Source: Pirellulales bacterium (lineage in GTDB: Bacteria > Planctomycetota > Planctomycetia > Pirellulales > JALHPA01). From it: 37,208 nt of DNA. The stretch is from positions 1 to 37,208 of the forward strand of contig JANRLT010000005.1 of the NCBI GenBank assembly GCA_033762255.1. The letters are read 5' to 3'. Each line of letters begins with the position of its first letter. The first letter of the stretch is position 1. Positions 1-7,671 of the stretch are shown piece by piece. The position numbers and the translations under genes were made by a program. The notes below the pieces were generated by a model, which made no database searches, was not told where the DNA came from, and saw only the letters and a program-made list of their open reading frames with translations.

Positions 1-129
1 CTAGCAAGCGCCGCTGAAAGAACGGTCGAAGGCTTGTGGGATAGAGTGGGACTCATCGAAGATCAATTCAAGCCAGCAGAATGTACCCGCTACCTACGCC
101 ACTGTGGTTACAATTTGACACTAGCATGA
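1..129 (+). CDS. C-terminal end of an IS630-type transposase (partial, 5' end outside window)
   Basis: The first reading frame is open from base 1 to a TGA at 127-129 and gives 42 residues. They include RTVEGLWDRVG and a final ECTRYLRHCGY. IS630/Tc1-mariner-type transposases commonly end in this pattern (an 'LW..IG' helix, then 'P.EC.NYF..AGY'). The catalytic DDE residues would lie upstream, outside the window. The assignment rests on this tail alone. The gene abuts the next frame with an ATGA-type overlap, and no clear terminal inverted repeat is visible in the few bases after the stop, so the right end of the element cannot be placed. Confidence 0.62.
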   Translation, partial: LASAAERTVEGLWDRVGLIEDQFKPAECTRYLRHCGYNLTLA

Positions 130-467
130 AAAGCGCTCTAGGAAATGTAATTATTTCCAATAATGGATTCCAGCTTTTAAGTGAATTACGTAATGTAAAC
201 GCATTAAGTATATCACACACAAAACTCTCAAAAGATAATATACGCTCATTGTCTTCCATTGGTGTATTTCGATTGCAGTTACCAAACTGCGGATTGAACG
301 ACGATCATCTTCCTTGCTTGAAAACGTTAAAATCAATCAAGTGGCTTGATTTACAATATAACTTTCTAAGTGATACATCAATTGATTTCCTGAAGAAAAA
401 GCTCCCGGGCTGCATAGTCAATACGGTCACGCCATTTGATGAAAGTTATCCGGGCATTTTTGAATAA
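126..467 (+). pseudogene. Leucine-rich-repeat protein fragment, probably 5'-truncated
   Basis: From ATG 126 this frame gives 113 residues. Residues ~20-105 contain about three leucine-rich repeats of the 'L..L..L.L..T.LSD..I..L' type, recognisable in LSISHTKLSKDNI, LQLPNCGLNDDHL and LDLQYNFLSDTSI. That pattern is common in planctomycete LRR proteins, which are usually much longer and secreted. Here there is no signal peptide, and the frame is open upstream of the ATG into the transposase tail (from about base 42). I infer that an IS630 element inserted into or next to a larger LRR gene and left its 3' end. The base composition is AT-rich, unlike the GC-rich genes further along. A short expressed protein cannot be excluded. 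Confidence 0.5.
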
Positions 468-652
468 GGGGCGCATAACAAATAAATTCCCGGTGAAAAC
501 ACACAAAAATGGTGCTAGCAGGCATTCTGGATATGAAATCCGGGTTCTTATTTTTCAAGCGATCCTAAATTACCTGAGTATGCGTCGCAGGGCAACCACA
601 TTCAGTTGCCACGTACCAAAATTAGTACCCATTAGGATTGACAAGGGCAGAA

Positions 653-898
653 CTAAAAAAATACACCGTAAAGAATTAAAAGTATCAAATATATTACAAA
701 TGCGACCCACGAATAAATCGCAAAATATCTGTACTTTTTTCCAACTGAATTCAAAGCTTCGGGATGAAAAATAAGCTGACTACCATATTTAAGGTATGAT
801 ATACCATCATTCCTATTGCTGAAAATTTTAAAATAGAAATACATCGTCGCAAATCCCGAGATGAATAGAAGTACAAATAGTATTCCCAAAATATACAT
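653..898 (-). CDS. Small two-helix membrane protein, unknown function
   Basis: The 81-residue product has two clear hydrophobic helices, about residues 1-24 (aromatic and Ile/Leu-rich) and about 56-80. A basic, polar loop joins them and contains SNRND and HPEALNSVGKKYR. The pattern suggests an inner-membrane miniprotein with the loop on one face. No family is recognised. The Shine-Dalgarno signal is poor (AGGTAG, ~11 bases before the ATG). It lies in the AT-rich island with the transposase and LRR remnants, so it may have been acquired. The intact hydrophobic pattern is what makes it more believable than the other short frames nearby. Confidence 0.5.
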   Translation of the reverse strand: MYILGILFVLLFISGFATMYFYFKIFSNRNDGISYLKYGSQLIFHPEALNSVGKKYRYFAIYSWVAFVIYLILLILYGVFF

Positions 899-940
899 AA
901 GGGTGGCTACCTATTTCTCATTGAATTACCGTTACAATCA

Positions 941-1164
941 TTAGGCTGCTTCCCAGTCCATTTCCGCAACCGGCTCCGTGGGTGATATCAAAATTACCGG
1001 TTGGGACGCAGCGGATAATGCAGGCCATTTGCAACGGGGGAATTAAGCGTTTTGTCAATTACTTCCACAGTTTCGCCATATCGAAAAGGCATATTACGCA
1101 ACGTAATAACCCCGTCTTCGAGGAGTGTGGTTTTCACGTGCTGTATGTTGATTATATTTTCCAT
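941..1164 (-). pseudogene. Antitoxin-like small protein, apparently frameshifted near its 3' end
   Basis: An ATG at 1164 sits 6 bases after an AGGA Shine-Dalgarno and opens a 56-residue frame ending at 994. Its residues GVITLRNMPFRYGETVEVI match the short beta-strand N-terminus of a common family of small antitoxin-like proteins ('G.I.L...P...G..VEVI'), which often precede PIN-type toxins. Those proteins usually continue 'YPLRG.P....PTEPV...DWEA'. Here the frame reads HYPLR and then stops. In the adjacent frame the bases continue as PVILISPTEPVAEMDWEAA, ending at a TAA at 941-943. A single-base deletion around 1003-1006 would explain this. No PIN toxin follows; the membrane miniprotein comes next. 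A functional 56-residue product remains possible. Confidence 0.55.
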
Positions 1165-1195
1165 GATATTCCTGGCGAAAAATCCCCACCCCCCC

Positions 1196-2404
1196 CTACG
1201 GCCCGCCAAAGACCTGAATCTGCTGCTGCCCATTGATAATGATCGTGTTGCCGGTGGCCGTATTGCGCAGGTGTTCCGGTTTCCACTCCCCCAGGGTGAT
1301 TTCCTTGGTCTGGGGGGTGGCGTTGCGTTCAAAGGTGACTTGAATTTTATCCCCGGGAAATTTCTCGGAGACGATTTTGGTCAGGTCCTGGAAGGAATCG
1401 ACTTTGGTCCCTTCGATTTGTGTGATCAGGTCACCCGGTTCGATCCCGGCGGCCATCGCGGCGGAGTTGGGCTGCACGGTGTTGACCAGGCAACCTCCGG
1501 TGGCCGTGGGATCGCTAGAGATCCCCAGCATCGCCCCGTTGCGGCGGTCGATTTCCGTATTAGGTAGCTGGGTTTTCAGTTTGGCCAAACCTTCCAGGGT
1601 GACCTTGGTCCCGTACATGCCTAACCGCGGGACTTGCTTGAGTTGGCCCAATTGGTCGATATCGCCGTCGCTAATAACCGGGCCAAAAAAACTGGCCCTT
1701 AGCAAAGTAGGAATCGTGCGCAGGAGTTGCAGATCCTCGGTGGTCCCTTTCCAGTCCTTGTGACGCAGGCTGATTTCACAGGCCTGGATCTCCCCCAATT
1801 CGCTGGCGGAAAGGATGTTACATTCCGCCCCCAGTTCTTGGAGTCGGGCAATGGTTTGCTTTTGGCGCAGGACGCGGCTTTTGGTAATGGCGGCTCCGGC
1901 CCGCTGGGCAAACCAATTTGTCTGCCGCTGCGTCATCGGCTCTAACGCCGCTTCCGCCGTCGCGGCTTCCAGGGGATTGGGCGACACCAGCGCGCTTTCT
2001 AATAGGCTTAAACAGCGGTGTGATTGCTCCAGGCTATTCCCCTGAATGGCGGCGGCAATGACCGGTATCGCATCCGCCCCCGCTTGTTGCAGATTTTTCA
2101 TCGCCGCTTCGCGGGCGGCAAATTCGTCCGCGTCCAGTTGGGCCACCCAGGCGTGGAACTTGGCGGTTTCTTCGGGGGAAAGCGACGGCGGGAGTTTAGC
2201 CGCGGGGGGGGTAACTGCGGCAGGTGGAGTTGCGGGGGGAACGGTTTCGCCGGTGGGGGTGGTTATTGCGGATTCTTGTCCAAAGGCCGCGGTCCCGCCC
2301 CAGAGCGCCAGTGTCAGGCAAAAGCTTTTTAACCAAAAGCCGCTTCGCCAAATGAGCTTCATTCCCGAATAAAGAGAGTATTCGCTAGAGTATCGGCTGG
2401 CCAT
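1196..2404 (-). CDS. Secreted HEAT-like / LRR-like / PDZ-domain protein
   Basis: The 402-residue protein has an N-terminal signal sequence (hydrophobic core FCLTLALWGGTAAFG, likely cleavage near GQE at about residues 42-44) and a Pro/Thr linker (~45-75). An alpha-helical HEAT-like segment (~80-150) contains FAAREAAMKNLQQAGADAIP. An LRR-like segment follows (~205-285: ISDGDIDQLGQLKQVPRLGM...). A PDZ domain closes the protein (~295-375) with GCLVNTVQPNSAAMAAGIEPGDLITQIEG, the usual PDZ ligand-loop and 'GD.I..I.G' motif. There is no protease triad, so it is probably a periplasmic scaffold or substrate-binding protein. GAGG seven bases before ATG 2404 supports that start; ATG 2362 would give a tighter signal peptide. 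Confidence 0.8.
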   Translation of the reverse strand: MASRYSSEYSLYSGMKLIWRSGFWLKSFCLTLALWGGTAAFGQESAITTPTGETVPPATPPAAVTPPAAKLPPSLSPEETAKFHAWVAQLDADEFAAREAAMKNLQQAGADAIPVIAAAIQGNSLEQSHRCLSLLESALVSPNPLEAATAEAALEPMTQRQTNWFAQRAGAAITKSRVLRQKQTIARLQELGAECNILSASELGEIQACEISLRHKDWKGTTEDLQLLRTIPTLLRASFFGPVISDGDIDQLGQLKQVPRLGMYGTKVTLEGLAKLKTQLPNTEIDRRNGAMLGISSDPTATGGCLVNTVQPNSAAMAAGIEPGDLITQIEGTKVDSFQDLTKIVSEKFPGDKIQVTFERNATPQTKEITLGEWKPEHLRNTATGNTIIINGQQQIQVFGGP

Positions 2405-2564
2405 ACGTAACCTCGTAAATAACGGTAAGTACGATTTTCATTTCTATTATAGCTGATTGCGCGGGAGGGATTAAGATCATTCCCCACAATCCGCGGCCCC
2501 TCTGGACGCCGTCCGAAAAGGAATGTTACATCCCCGTCCTGGGACAATCCGAGGCATTTTTCTC

Positions 2565-2587
2565 GGAACTCTGGCGAGTTCCGCTAC
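2565..2587 (-). repeat. Dispersed hairpin, GGAACTC family, copy 1
   Basis: The arms GGAACTC (2565-2571) and GAGTTCC (2576-2582) pair perfectly around a TGGC loop and are followed by GCTAC. Read on the minus strand the unit is GTAGC-stem-loop-stem-G, the same layout as the hairpins at 4093 and in the two arrays, but with a different stem sequence. It lies in the divergent space between the PDZ protein and the next gene. Confidence 0.75.
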
Positions 2588-2604
2588 GCTTAGGCCGGTT
2601 TGCC

Positions 2605-2627
2605 GGAACTCTGGGGAGTTCCGCTAC
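2605..2627 (-). repeat. Dispersed hairpin, GGAACTC family, copy 2
   Basis: This is the same 7-bp stem (2605-2611 with 2616-2622) with loop TGGG and trailing GCTAC, 40 bases from copy 1. The two copies share stem and flank, and only one loop base differs (TGGC versus TGGG). The rest of the 2405-2727 divergent gap holds no gene I can support; it must carry the promoters of both flanking genes. Confidence 0.75.
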
Positions 2628-2727
2628 TTGGGGAAATTTCTCCCAAGTTTGGCTTGCTCTGGCGGCAAATTCCCTCCATGATGAATTTGCTATCTAAAGG
2701 GTAATTATTTTTGCAAAGGATTGAGCC

Positions 2728-3504
2728 ATGAAATTTCAACACTCTTTGGTCGGAGGCGTGGCTAGCTGTCTGCTGGTCGGAGGCGCATGGCCCCTCCTGG
2801 CACAGCAGGTGACCATCGGGGCCCCTTTCCAAAATTTTAACGATAATTTTCACGAGCAAGTCGGTGTGGGCTGGAATTTTGGCCTGAATACGCCTCCGCC
2901 GGTGGGATTTAATAATGATGGCGGTCCAGGAGCCATCGTTGGTTTAGGACTCAACGGTCAACCGCAACAGGGGATTAACTTTGGCTTTGGCGGGCCGAAT
3001 CCCCCCGGAGTTCCCATTCCCGGCAATCCCGCGGCTCCCGTGGGCCAACTTGGCTGGCAAGTGCAGGGAAACGGCTTTCGCGCCGGTTTTAATGTCTTTG
3101 CCGGACAGGGAAGCAGCCGGTCGAATGTCTCGCAAACGCCGATGATCACCACGCTCAACGGCTATCCCGGGTATTTTTCGGCTACTACCCAGCGGCCGTT
3201 TGTGACCAGTGTCATTCCGGTGGTGGGGGGCTATGGGTCTGGCTTTGTGCAGCCGGTGGTCGTGTACCCCTCGGGCCAAATTCCCTGGCCGACCGGCGGG
3301 GGCCAAGCAGTGAGTCCGATCGCCGCCAAGCTGGAACGATTGCGGGCCGAGCTAGCAGCGGGCATCCCTCCCGGGGATGATCCCTCGGTAGGAAGGCCTT
3401 CGCGCGTGGGCGAGCAAGAACCCGAACCACAACCAACACCTCCCCCCCGCCCACCGATGCAGGATCCGCCGTTGATTTTGCGAAGGGCGGATGCCGAGCG
3501 GTAG
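2728..3504 (+). CDS. Secreted Gly/Pro-rich hypothetical protein
   Basis: The 258-residue product starts at an ATG preceded by AAGGA about 8 bases upstream. Residues 1-26 form a signal peptide ending AWPLLAQQ. The body is rich in Gly, Asn, Pro and Phe (GWNFGLN, GINFGFGGPNPPGVP, GNGFRAGFNVFAGQG) and looks like beta-rich or low-complexity envelope material. A short helical stretch near residues 195-212 (IAAKLERLRAELAAG) precedes a Pro-rich acidic tail ending PPLILRRADAER. No enzymatic motif is seen and I do not recognise the family. It is transcribed away from the PDZ protein and just ahead of the anchored protein at 3581, which could be cotranscribed across the 76-bp gap. Confidence 0.7.
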   Translation: MKFQHSLVGGVASCLLVGGAWPLLAQQVTIGAPFQNFNDNFHEQVGVGWNFGLNTPPPVGFNNDGGPGAIVGLGLNGQPQQGINFGFGGPNPPGVPIPGNPAAPVGQLGWQVQGNGFRAGFNVFAGQGSSRSNVSQTPMITTLNGYPGYFSATTQRPFVTSVIPVVGGYGSGFVQPVVVYPSGQIPWPTGGGQAVSPIAAKLERLRAELAAGIPPGDDPSVGRPSRVGEQEPEPQPTPPPRPPMQDPPLILRRADAER

Positions 3505-3580
3505 TTGGGGGACTATTTATCTATTTTGCGTTTCCCGAAATACACATTCATCCTAATGCCGCTAGCGGCGTGAGCCATTT

Positions 3581-4096
3581 ATGTCCGAGCGCGAACGTTG
3601 GATCGTTTACCCGTTATTGTTTTTTGCGTTAGGGACTGCGCTGCGGGAAAAAATTGGCTTTCCCGAAACGCGCACGATTTCCCAACAAATGTTGGCTGGC
3701 CAGGTTGTGGCGGAGGTAGTCCGCACCAAGCAACTGGTCATCGTCAATGACCAGCAGGTGCCGCTGGCGACGTTGGGGATTAACCAAAACGGCTCCAGCG
3801 GCCAGTTGCAACTGATGCAGACCAGTAAATATTCGCCGGGCGTGTCGGAACTGCGTTATATTGTGGGGGTAAATCCCAGCGGCGGGGTGGACATCCGTCC
3901 GCCGTTGACCGTCAATATTCCGGGAATGATGCTGTTGCCCACGATAGAGCAATCGCGCGAGCAGCCGATTCAATCAGGCAAACCGGGCAAACCGCTCGAG
4001 GTGCCGCCGCATCTCAAACAAGAAAATCCGCCAGTCCCCGACCTTAAATTAGAGGAGTTTTTGGATTTACCCATCAAGAAAAAATCGGATAAGTAG
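3581..4096 (+). CDS. Membrane-anchored hypothetical protein of planctomycete type
   Basis: The 171-residue protein has an N-terminal MSERERWIVYPLLFFALGTALREKI, a single uncleaved hydrophobic segment after a charged start, which resembles small anchored planctomycete proteins I have seen but cannot name. Residues ~30-125 alternate hydrophobic and polar residues (VVRTKQLVIVNDQQVPLATLGI...), which suggests a beta-sheet domain outside the membrane. The tail is Pro-, Lys- and Glu-rich. The TAG stop at 4094-4096 lies inside the GTAGC that opens a hairpin repeat, so the repeat supplies the stop codon. The function is unknown. Confidence 0.72.
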   Translation: MSERERWIVYPLLFFALGTALREKIGFPETRTISQQMLAGQVVAEVVRTKQLVIVNDQQVPLATLGINQNGSSGQLQLMQTSKYSPGVSELRYIVGVNPSGGVDIRPPLTVNIPGMMLLPTIEQSREQPIQSGKPGKPLEVPPHLKQENPPVPDLKLEEFLDLPIKKKSDK

Positions 4097-4174
4097 CCGG
4101 CAGCGTCCCGCTGCCGAACTGCCAAAAACTGGATAAGTAACCATCCGCGTCCCGCTGCCGAACTGCCAAAAGAA
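4086..4174 (+). repeat. Tandem ~44-bp duplication carrying CGGCAGC-family hairpins at a gene 3' end
   Basis: Copy 1 (about 4086-4129) includes the last codons and stop of the gene at 3581, then the perfect hairpin CGGCAGC-GTCCC-GCTGCCG (4098-4116) preceded by GTAGC, then AACTGCCAAAA. Copy 2 (about 4131-4174) repeats GGATAAGTA, the GTCCC loop with the GCTGCCG arm, and AACTGCCAAAA. Its left arm has decayed and its stop is TAA. The duplication therefore includes coding sequence, so it arose after the hairpin was in place. Confidence 0.75.
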
Positions 4175-4230
4175 GGCAGCGTGCGTGCGTTGTCCATGCC
4201 GCACAAACTAGTAAACGCGATGATGATAGA

Positions 4231-4760
4231 CGGCACCGGGACGGTGCCTGCTACGTTGCCCACGGCACCGGGACGGTGCCTGCTACGTTGTCCACGGCAC
4301 CGGGACGGTGCCTGCTACCTTGCCTACGGCACGGGACGGTGCCTGCTACGTTACTCACGGCACCGGGATGGTGCCTGCTACGTTGCCCACGGCACCGGGA
4401 CGGTGCCTGCTACGTTGCCCACGGCACGGGATGGTGCCTGCTACGTTGCCCACGGCACGGGACGGTGCCTGCTACGGTTCTCACAGCACCGGGACGGTGC
4501 CTGCTACGTTGCCCACGGCACCGGGACGGTGCCTGCTACGTTACTCACAGCACCGGGATGGTGCCTGCTACGTTGCCCACGGCACGGGATGGTGCCTGCT
4601 ACGTTGCCCACGGCACGGGATGGTGCCTGCTACGTTGTCCACGGCACGGGATGGTGCCTGCTACGTTGCCCACGGCACCGGGACGGTGCCTGCTACGTTG
4701 TCCACGGCACCGGGACGGTGCCTGCTACGTTGTCCACGGCACCGGGACGGTGCCTGCTAC
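4231..4760. repeat. Array of 17 tandem 31/32-bp hairpin repeats between convergent genes
   Basis: I count 17 units. Each has arms GGCACC and GGTGCC around a GGGAC or GGGAT loop, followed by TGCTAC and a variable 7-9-base spacer (GTTGCCCAC, GTTGTCCAC, GTTACTCAC and others). Some units lack one C in the left arm, which gives 31 instead of 32 bases, but all keep a stem of at least 5 bp. The mean period is close to 31.2 bases, about three DNA helical turns. The array begins 134 bases after the stop of the gene at 3581 and ends one base before the stop codon of the minus-strand lipoprotein. The plus strand has no stop codon in any frame, so long frames here are artefacts. There are no unique spacers, so it is not a CRISPR array. 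Confidence 0.92.
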
Positions 4761-4761
4761 T

Positions 4762-5874
4762 TTAATTTCCCCAGCGGCGGGCCCGGTAGATGATCAGCCC
4801 ATGCGCCGCGTGATAGAGTCCACCGCATTCGACCGGGTCGTTTTTGGCAATTTCCATCAGGGTGACCAGACGCTCGCACGACCGTGTGACCCACGGTTCG
4901 GCCAGTTCCTGGTCGGTCAGGGCGGCGGTTAAAAATTCCAGGATATGCCCTGTCGTGCTGATTTTATCGTCGATGCGGGGAGCATTTCCGGGACGGGTAA
5001 AATAGTTGGTCGAAAAAGTCCCGTCGGCGTTTTGCTCGCGCTGGGCCTGCGTGACAAACTCCTGGATTCGGGCATGCACCACGGCCCAGGCGGGAGGGAG
5101 CTTGTTGACGTCTTGAATTTGATTTTCGTTGCGATATTGATTGAGCGCGACCGCCAGGGCATAAAGCCGATGCGTCCCCCCGCAGGATCCCCCCACGACG
5201 GGCGCTTGGGCCTCCATCAGGGCTAGTTTTTCGATGTTCCAGGTTTCGCCGTTGCGGTTTTTCCAGGTGTCGGTCAATTTCCAATAGCTGGGATGGCTGA
5301 GCGCCATCAGGGTCCAGGTCGCTTCCATGCCCGGCACCAGATCCCATTGGGCTTGGTTGCGCAGATCGGCGATGGTGTAACTTTTTTTCCCGATGACGAT
5401 TTTATCCGCGGGGGTCAGGCCAGTCTGGGACAAATACCCCAACCACTGGTCGGGGTGCCCCTGCCCCGTTTTGGAGCCTTCCTCCACGGGGACTAAAACG
5501 CCATGCGCGGTGGGGCGCAAATTCCACCCCGTCAGCGGATTGCCCGCTTGCAAATAACCCAGCGCGGGGACAAGTTGGCCCTCGTGTTCAATCAGCAAGT
5601 CCGGGCCAAAGGCCAAAATCGCATGCACAATCTGCCAAGCCGCGTGATCGCGCGTATTGAGCCGCCGTTGGTTAAGCGTATGATCCACGATGGCGTCGAT
5701 GCGCGTCTGCAACTGGCTGCTATCCGGCAATGGTTTGGTGGGGACGGGCGTCGCGCTGGAAATAAGCCGCGAATCGCAGCCACTGAGTGCTAGGCTGATC
5801 GCCATCATCCCGGCGTAAGCCAACCAGCCCGGAACTTGCCGGTCGGTTGATTGTAATTTTGAATTGTGTCGCAT
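4762..5874 (-). CDS. Lipoprotein, alpha-helical, unknown function
   Basis: The 370-residue protein has an N-terminal hydrophobic stretch ending in a lipobox, LALSGC with Cys33, so it is probably lipid-anchored and periplasmic. The rest is mostly helical with repeated His/Trp/Gly-containing turns (HAAWQIVHAILAFG, TTGHILEFLTAAL, ECGGLYHAAHGLIIYR), reminiscent of alpha/alpha-toroid proteins such as terpene-cyclase-like folds. The catalytic Asp-rich motif of that family is not seen. Two Cys in GGSCGGTHRLYALAVALN could be structural. The stop codon lies one base from the hairpin array, so transcripts of this gene would run straight into the array. It is transcribed divergently from the kinase gene at 6170. 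Confidence 0.75.
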   Translation of the reverse strand: MRHNSKLQSTDRQVPGWLAYAGMMAISLALSGCDSRLISSATPVPTKPLPDSSQLQTRIDAIVDHTLNQRRLNTRDHAAWQIVHAILAFGPDLLIEHEGQLVPALGYLQAGNPLTGWNLRPTAHGVLVPVEEGSKTGQGHPDQWLGYLSQTGLTPADKIVIGKKSYTIADLRNQAQWDLVPGMEATWTLMALSHPSYWKLTDTWKNRNGETWNIEKLALMEAQAPVVGGSCGGTHRLYALAVALNQYRNENQIQDVNKLPPAWAVVHARIQEFVTQAQREQNADGTFSTNYFTRPGNAPRIDDKISTTGHILEFLTAALTDQELAEPWVTRSCERLVTLMEIAKNDPVECGGLYHAAHGLIIYRARRWGN

Positions 5875-6169
5875 GATGACTAGGTGGGAAATCCTTGTGT
5901 GCCACTGCTGGCTTGCCCGGCAGTCCTAAATGGCTGGTGGGGAGGTCGCATGTGGCCAAATAGCCAGCCGGGGCCAGCCGTTACGTTCGTTATAATCGCG
6001 TCAAAACACCCCTTACAAACGGTACGGGTTGGCCCAACTTGCCTATTTCTAGAATCAGTTGGGAAACTCGGGGTGGACTGTCGATCTTAATCCGTGGAAA
6101 TTCCCGCGTCTATTGGGTGAGAACCGCGGGCCGAGATATGCGGGTGGAAATGTAACCTGGTGCAACGTC

Positions 6170-7399
6170 ATGGCCGCCCTCAGCAATCGACCGCAGCAAC
6201 TCTCCGCAAATGTTGAATTTGCCCCTCCCGAAATTCTGATCATCGACGATGACCCGCATGTGGCGGGCCTGTTGGTGGATTTGCTGGGGGAAGAGTTGGG
6301 CCGGAATTGCCATTTGCACTGTTGCGGCACCCTGGGGGAGGCCCGGCAAATCCTGGCCCGCGCTCCGCGCATCGGCTGTATCTTGTGTGATCAAATCTTG
6401 CCCGATGGCCTGGGAACGGAATTTATTGCCGAGGTCTCGGCCCGTGGTTTGGCCGCAATTTTGATGACGGGGCACGGCAGCGAGGAAGTCGCCGTGCAGG
6501 CCATGAAGGCGGGAGCCTGCGAATATGTCAACAAAATCAAGCTGAGCGGCGTCGAACTGGCCAACATGATCCGCCGCGCTGTCGCCAGCGCGCGGGTGAC
6601 GCGGGAAATCGCCGAACCAGCCCGAGAATTACGCCAGGCCCGCCAAGACCTGGATCACTTTTTACGGGCCATTTCACATGATCTGGGGGCGAATATGCTC
6701 CTGCTGGAAAGCTCCGTCGAGGCCCTCAAGCAAGAGCCTGAAGTCGAAAAAATCCCCGCCGCCCGGGCAAATTTTTCGCACATGGAGGCTTGTTTGCGGC
6801 AATCCAATAAATTCCTGGGAGACCTCGTCACCTTGGCCCGGACCGGCACAATCGAGATGCAGGCCGAATGCGTGCAACCCAGTCAGATCGCCGAACAGGT
6901 ACTGTTTGAACAACGCCGCCTGCTGGAAAGTCGCGGCATTGAAGTAGAGTTACAGGGAGACATGCCCTCCGTGATGGTCAATGCCCTGCGGCTCAAGCAG
7001 GTCTTTACCAATTTGGTGCGCAACGCCGCCAAACATGGCTGCGCCGCCGAACAGCCCCGTATCCGCATCGAAGCGATAACCCACCGGCCAACGACCCTCG
7101 AACCAGCAAATTCGCGGGCTAATCCCGCTTTTGAACAGAATCATGATGTCTGGCTGGCGGTTCGCGATAATGGCCGAGGAATTCCCCCCGCGGATCGGGA
7201 AGGTGTCTTTTTGCCCGGCAAACGCCTGGCTTCCGCCCATCCCGAGGGGAGCGGCATGGGCTTGGCCATTGTTAAAAAAATCATCGATTTTTATGGCGGG
7301 CAGATTTTGATTGAAGACTATTCTTTTGAAAAACCAGAATTGGGAGGGACAAGCATGCTGTTTAGCTTGCCCCGGGGAGCGACACGATCTGAATCGTAG
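6170..7399 (+). CDS. REC-histidine kinase hybrid (receiver domain first)
   Basis: Using ATG 6170, the 409-residue protein has a receiver domain at ~21-140 (acidic Asp26-28, phospho-acceptor Asp74 in CDQILPDG, the MTGHGS switch threonine, Lys122). A HisKA dimerisation helix follows at ~155-225 with the phospho-acceptor His170 in FLRAISHDLGAN. A HATPase_c domain ends the protein, with N box NLVRNAAKHG, G1 box VRDNGRGIP and G2 box GSGMGLAIVKK. There is no transmembrane segment or PAS domain, so it is cytoplasmic and probably takes its phosphate from another kinase before relaying it. The frame extends upstream to a TTG at 6059, but those 37 residues look non-domain and the ATG is more credible. 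No response-regulator partner is adjacent. Confidence 0.88.
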   Translation: MAALSNRPQQLSANVEFAPPEILIIDDDPHVAGLLVDLLGEELGRNCHLHCCGTLGEARQILARAPRIGCILCDQILPDGLGTEFIAEVSARGLAAILMTGHGSEEVAVQAMKAGACEYVNKIKLSGVELANMIRRAVASARVTREIAEPARELRQARQDLDHFLRAISHDLGANMLLLESSVEALKQEPEVEKIPAARANFSHMEACLRQSNKFLGDLVTLARTGTIEMQAECVQPSQIAEQVLFEQRRLLESRGIEVELQGDMPSVMVNALRLKQVFTNLVRNAAKHGCAAEQPRIRIEAITHRPTTLEPANSRANPAFEQNHDVWLAVRDNGRGIPPADREGVFLPGKRLASAHPEGSGMGLAIVKKIIDFYGGQILIEDYSFEKPELGGTSMLFSLPRGATRSES

Positions 7400-7555
7400 A
7401 TAATTTCCGGCTTGCTAGCGAAAAGGCAAAAACCTTGGGCAAACACCCCCGCGGCTGATTGGCCCAACTTGAAGTGATAGCTTTAAAAGTGCACGAGAGC
7501 CGCTGGTGGGTTAAGAATTTTTCCGTTCCGCGCTCCGGGAAGGCTTGCTGAAAAA

Positions 7556-7595
7556 GGGCTTTCCCTGTCAAATGCAAGTTCATTGCAAAAAGCCC
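7556..7595 (+). promoter_or_regulatory. Nested inverted repeat upstream of the ZIP transporter (possible operator or leader hairpin)
   Basis: The outer arms GGGCTTT (7556-7562) and AAAGCCC (7589-7595) enclose the inner arms TGCAA (7573-7577) and TTGCA (7583-7587). It lies 76 bases before the ATG of the metal transporter. It could be a metalloregulator site or an RNA hairpin. No known Zur or Mnt consensus is matched. Confidence 0.35.
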
Positions 7596-7671
7596 GCGGT
7601 CGCATTCTTGCAAAGCGGCAGCCCCGGCATTTTGCCCGCCCATCAAAAAACATTTGCATTCTTTGTGCCCT

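Noticed and set aside
436-774. A 112-residue plus-strand frame after the LRR fragment
   Set aside because: It overlaps the LRR end and the membrane miniprotein. It has no domain or hydrophobic pattern and no ribosome-binding site.
1052-2372. Several plus-strand frames opposite the PDZ protein
   Set aside because: They are shadows of the minus-strand gene, without start signals or domain patterns.
4231-4760. CRISPR array
   Set aside because: Units are tandem with spacers of 7-9 near-identical bases, there are no unique spacers of 25-40 bases, and no cas gene is present.
4181-4932. Long overlapping plus-strand frames across the first repeat array, with GTVPAT-type peptides
   Set aside because: The repeat has no stop codon in any plus frame, so open frames are automatic. 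There is no start signal, and the peptides are just the repeat in three frames.
6059-6169. Extended N-terminus of the kinase from a TTG
   Set aside because: The added 37 residues are not domain-like; the ATG at 6170 is just ahead of the receiver domain.
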